Assembly (NCBI GenBank): GCA_039917615.1
Contig: JBDSJD010000007.1
Location: forward strand, 1-37,157
Length of the DNA stretch: 37,157 nucleotides
Source: ZC4RG30 sp039917615
GTDB taxonomy: Bacteria; Pseudomonadota; Gammaproteobacteria; Steroidobacterales; Steroidobacteraceae
Reading direction: 5' to 3'
Part shown: positions 34,283-37,157 of the stretch, piece after piece
Layout of the letters: each line of letters begins with the position of its first letter
Position numbering within the stretch: the first letter of the stretch is position 1
The notes under the pieces: model-generated
What the model was told of the DNA's origin: nothing
Seen by the model: the letters and a program-made list of their open reading frames with translations, nothing else
The model's database searches: none
Made by a program: the position numbers and the translations under genes

Positions 34283-35721
34283 GCCTTGAACGGCGGCAGT
34301 TCGCCCGCGCCGTACCAGTTGGTGTGGGTGCCGCCGCGCAGGCGAAATGGCAGCTTTACCGTGGCGATGGTGCCCTCTTCCATGCGCTGCGCATCCACGA
34401 TGACCAGGTCGCTGGACATCGTCTCGTAATTGCTCGCAATACCCATGAGGTAACCATCACCCTCGCCTTTGCTGCCTTTACGCGGCACGAAACAGCTCTC
34501 CTGCAGACTCGACACCGGCCCGACGAAATACTTGCCCGGATCGGCCTTGGGATTGGTCACATCCACACGCAGGTACTGGTTGGTGGCCCGGCCAGCGTTG
34601 TTGCCACCGCGCGCGGTGTCGTACGGCAGGGAGGGATCCCGGTTGCCGACAAAGCAGTACTTGTACGGCAAGCCAAGATAGCGATCATCCATGCGCGCCA
34701 GCGGGCCGCTCGCGGTAGAGATCAGCTCTTCGTCAAAGGTGTCCTTGTTGGGGGACCGCATGTCGAATGTCCAGCGCCGGATCTGCGAAGGATCGCGCTC
34801 GCCGCTCGACGTAGGCAGATCCATCTGGACCTTGCCATCGGGCGTGTCCACCGCGTTCAGGAAATGCAGGGTGTTGCGCGCCGGACCCTTGAACCACCGC
34901 ACATCCTTCGCACTGCCATCGCGCGGCAGGATGCCGACCATGGTCGGCAGGTTGCCGTTCCATTCCCACATCGGCTCGCCCTTGCGCAGCCGTTCGTCGC
35001 TGGTGGTGCGCGCCACCACCGGAAACACGATGTATTTCTTGGTGATCGCGATGTCGTGCATGATTCCGACGTACGGCGACTTGAACCAAACCTCATGCTT
35101 GACGCGACCGTCCTTGCCAATGATGTACGACACCACGTCATCGGTAAGATCGCCCTTTGCCTGGTACCCATAGGCAATCATCTCGCCGGTCTGCGCATCG
35201 ATCTTCGGATGCGCGGACATCGTAGTGCCTTTGTACTTGCCGTAGAAATCCCACACGCCCTGGGTTTCCAGCGTGTGCGGGTCGATGGCCCAGGGCAGCG
35301 AGTCTTCCTTGAGCGTCAGCAGCTTGCCGCCATGCCAGTACATGTGGGTATTGGCGGCGGAACGGTTGAGCTTCGCGACTGAAGGGTCGTCTGTGTAATG
35401 GTTGCGATAGACGCCAAACAGGCGCTTGTGCGCCGCGCGCTCAGCCATCAACCGCGCCGTCTTCACATAACGGGCGCGGAAATTGACGTTGCCATCCTTG
35501 AACCAGAAACGGCTGATGTGACCATCGCCATTGAATCCGGTGGCCCATTCATTCTGCGGCGGCCGGTACTGGAAATCGCATTGCATGCGATAGAAGTTGC
35601 CTTCGATATCCGTGGGCACCTTGCCCCAGACCTCGCAGTCATAGATATCGGCCTCGAATCGGGTCGGCGTGTTGAAACCCGTCGACGGAAACATCGGATG
35701 TCCGCGAAAATCCACCGCCAT
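34279..35721 (-). CDS. RPE65/carotenoid cleavage oxygenase family dioxygenase
   Basis: 480-residue seven-bladed beta-propeller oxygenase. Four histidines that hold the iron are visible: His171 (SAHPKID), His222 (MHDIA), His286 (LHFLNA) and His466 (THTNW). The sequence resembles lignostilbene/carotenoid dioxygenases with an FEADIYDCEVWG start, so cleavage of an alkene such as a stilbene, apocarotenoid or phenylpropanoid is likely. The open frame extends 121 codons upstream, but GGGGG five bases before ATG 35721 and the family N-terminus (MAVDFRGHPMF) fix the start. No signal peptide, so probably cytoplasmic. Confidence 0.93.
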   Translation of the reverse strand: MAVDFRGHPMFPSTGFNTPTRFEADIYDCEVWGKVPTDIEGNFYRMQCDFQYRPPQNEWATGFNGDGHISRFWFKDGNVNFRARYVKTARLMAERAAHKRLFGVYRNHYTDDPSVAKLNRSAANTHMYWHGGKLLTLKEDSLPWAIDPHTLETQGVWDFYGKYKGTTMSAHPKIDAQTGEMIAYGYQAKGDLTDDVVSYIIGKDGRVKHEVWFKSPYVGIMHDIAITKKYIVFPVVARTTSDERLRKGEPMWEWNGNLPTMVGILPRDGSAKDVRWFKGPARNTLHFLNAVDTPDGKVQMDLPTSSGERDPSQIRRWTFDMRSPNKDTFDEELISTASGPLARMDDRYLGLPYKYCFVGNRDPSLPYDTARGGNNAGRATNQYLRVDVTNPKADPGKYFVGPVSSLQESCFVPRKGSKGEGDGYLMGIASNYETMSSDLVIVDAQRMEEGTIATVKLPFRLRGGTHTNWYGAGELPPFKA

Positions 35722-35917
35722 GTCATCCCCCACTCGGATGTGTCGTGCCGTTGTAGTACCTTGAACGCCATAGTAATCCATTCCGGCTACTAAATGACCA
35801 AGGGCGGCCCTCCAGGCACCTGCCTTTGCGGCAAGCGAACTGGCGGCGCCATCGATCTGAACCAACCGTATCGCGACGGCCGCCTCATTGCGCTCGACAA
35901 GCGCTGCGTCCTGCGCC
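35722..35917 (-). other. Unassigned 196-base stretch, open on the minus strand
   Basis: The minus-strand frame of the oxygenase stays open back to about 36,084, overlapping the next gene's 3' end. The translation shows no domain I recognise, and no convincing promoter or terminator is visible. It holds the ribosome-binding site of the oxygenase near 35726-35731. Confidence 0.4.
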
Positions 35918-36475
35918 TCACGGTCTCCAGAATCGCGGAATGGGCTCGCCGATGAGGCCGGCGTTCTTGGTCTGGTGCTCGGCCAGCGCCGGCGACTCAA
36001 GAAAGCTCTTTGCCTTTGCCATGTCGTCGATCGACCATAGCAGCAGCAGGTTGGTGGGGTCGTTCGCGTCCCGCAGCACGCCAACGTCAGTGAGACCGGC
36101 TGCTAGTCGATCCGCCTTGTCTGCGGCGTAGGCTTTACGGAATGTCTCAAAGTCACGGACGCGGCAGTTCACCGTCAGGTATTGCGAGGAATCGGGTACC
36201 GTGAATTCGCCGCGGCGGAAGTGCACATCTGGCGCCCCGGTGATCCCAGCTTTCTGCATCACTTCGCGCAGTACCCGCGATGTCACGAAGGCCATGGCTT
36301 TCGCCGAGTCGCTGACTTCGAAAATCAGGGCGATGACATTTGGCCTGTCTGCCTGACGGACGAGCACGAGGTCCGTGAGACCCGCAGCCTGGCGATTGCC
36401 GGCGTCGGCGTCGTAGTCAGCTTTCCACTTGTCGAAGTCCGCGCATTCATGGACGAGAGTAAGGAATTCGCGCAT
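35918..36475 (-). CDS. Tandemly duplicated ABM-like (dimeric alpha-beta barrel) protein
   Basis: 185 residues made of two similar halves: residues 1-95 and 98-185 share FDKWKxxY/FETFRKAY, AAGLTDL/V, and KAG(I/L)xGxP. Each half is predicted to be a ferredoxin-like domain, as in antibiotic-biosynthesis monooxygenases and related small enzymes. GGGGAG four bases before ATG 36475 supports the start. First gene of the operon. Role unknown; it may bind or modify the oxygenase substrate or product. Confidence 0.7.
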   Translation of the reverse strand: MREFLTLVHECADFDKWKADYDADAGNRQAAGLTDLVLVRQADRPNVIALIFEVSDSAKAMAFVTSRVLREVMQKAGITGAPDVHFRRGEFTVPDSSQYLTVNCRVRDFETFRKAYAADKADRLAAGLTDVGVLRDANDPTNLLLLWSIDDMAKAKSFLESPALAEHQTKNAGLIGEPIPRFWRP

Positions 36476-36519
36476 CGGGCTCCCCTTGGATATCTTCAAA
36501 CATGGATTGACACGTTAAG

Positions 36520-36911
36520 CGGCGCGTCTCATACCCCAGCGCTTCAGGTTTCCGCCGCTTCCTATGCCAGCCTCTATATTCGTCGGCCACCGTACATACC
36601 GGCCCGCTCCATAAGACCATGAAATTGGCTTGAGGTGTGCGCTTCGCGGCTAGGGGAATAATCCATCCGGCTTGGCTTATTCCCCCATAGCCGGTCGGCA
36701 GCCCCTTAATTCCGGTCTGCGCCGATAGCCAGTTCAGTGGATCGATCATCCGTTGCATGCCGCTGTCGAACAACGAATGAGGACGCCATGCGCGTTTTAT
36801 ATCTGGGCCCGGGCGCAACACATCCGCGCTCAACAAGGCCGTGTAGAGAGGTGCAGTCCAATCCTTCGTGCCGACCTGCTTGCTTGCGTCTGAACCTGTG
36901 CCGAGGACCAC
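36520..36911 (-). pseudogene. Remnant of an alpha/beta-hydrolase
   Basis: A minus-strand frame of about 130 codons preserves the central hydrolase segment with GISQAGWIIPLAA (nucleophile-elbow serine at 36675-36677) and FMVLWSGPV. The preceding part keeps a weak DPLNWLSAQTGIKG helix. The N-terminal beta-strands and the catalytic Asp/His region cannot be found, and the sequence passes without homology into the ABM-like gene upstream region. I read it as a decayed fragment, not a functional gene. Confidence 0.6.
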
Positions 36912-36972
36912 CGAGAATCCGATCAGAACAAATCAGTCTTCCGCTCTTGACGGGGAACTCCGTAGAGAGATG

Positions 36973-37157
36973 TTAGCGTGCAGCAGCATCACGGAATGCG
37001 CGCAACACTGCATTCATTCGCGACTGATATCCGGATCCTGTGCCCCGGAACCAATCCAGAACGTCAGCATCCACGCGTAGCGAGATTGACGCCTTAGGAG
37101 GAACGACCTTTAGGCCGCGCCTTACGATCCCGCCGACGAGGTTCTTGAGACTTGCCT
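36973..37157 (-). CDS. brnA: BrnA-like type II antitoxin, C-terminal part
   Basis: The last 60 codons of a gene that runs off the right end; the stop TAA is at 36973-36975. The visible part has PPKASISLRVDADVL, DWFRGTGSGYQSRMNAVLRAF and RDAAAR, the BrnA ribbon-helix-helix pattern. BrnA neutralises the BrnT ribonuclease and represses its own operon. brnT normally precedes brnA and would lie beyond the window. Partial, so confidence is moderate. Confidence 0.75.
   Translation of the reverse strand, partial: ASLKNLVGGIVRRGLKVVPPKASISLRVDADVLDWFRGTGSGYQSRMNAVLRAFRDAAAR

Overview
The window is GC-rich chromosomal DNA from a gammaproteobacterium. The gene orders smc-zipA-ligA, dksA-gluQ and rimP-nusA-infB-rbfA-truB-rpsO-pnp, together with ZipA itself, point to that class. 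The secreted accessory genes (DUF6152 proteins, an RPE65-type oxygenase, SnoaL-like domains, a soluble PQQ dehydrogenase) resemble what I know from Steroidobacter/Nevskia-like lineages. That genus-level placement is inference. No rRNA, tRNA, CRISPR array or insertion sequence was found.

Positions 1-21,915 are core genome, densely packed. On the minus strand are thrA-thrB (threonine pathway, GTGA overlap), and then smc-zipA-ligA (chromosome organisation, divisome, DNA ligation). A MocA-like nucleotidyltransferase lies between them on the plus strand. The plus-strand group queF, dksA, gluQ and phaR follows. queF and gluQ act at the two ends of queuosine metabolism, and the DksA has lost three of the four zinc cysteines. 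The minus-strand operon rimP-nusA-infB-rbfA-truB-rpsO-pnp has a good internal promoter for rpsO, a strong rpsO/pnp intercistronic hairpin, and tandem terminator-like hairpins in the rimP leader.

Positions 22,128-37,157 are accessory, apart from a stand-alone pilU. Three secreted proteins of one unnamed family (CxPxGMP and GxWxGDxLVVxT motifs) occur here. Two of them sit with DUF6152 proteins in a divergent cluster around 24.2 kb. A translationally coupled sugar cassette (cupin, methyltransferase, DegT-type aminotransferase) and a GdhB-like PQQ dehydrogenase, whose start codon lies in a 21-bp tandem duplication, come next. From 36.5 to 30.1 kb a minus-strand operon encodes a duplicated ABM-like protein, an RPE65-type four-His-iron oxygenase, an 87-residue Tat-exported Cys-rich protein, a 1001-residue protein with three SnoaL-like repeats fused to an alpha/beta-hydrolase, and the third member of the unnamed secreted family. 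The window ends with a hydrolase remnant and the C-terminus of a BrnA antitoxin.

The best candidate for an undescribed system is the 36.5-30.1 kb operon: predicted oxidative cleavage of a hydrophobic substrate by a dioxygenase, combined with exported partner proteins of unknown role and an unusual multidomain esterase. Starts were moved inward from the longest open frame for smc, dksA, truB, rbfA, rimP, three secreted proteins, the oxygenase and the ABM-like gene, on the basis of ribosome-binding sites and family N-termini.
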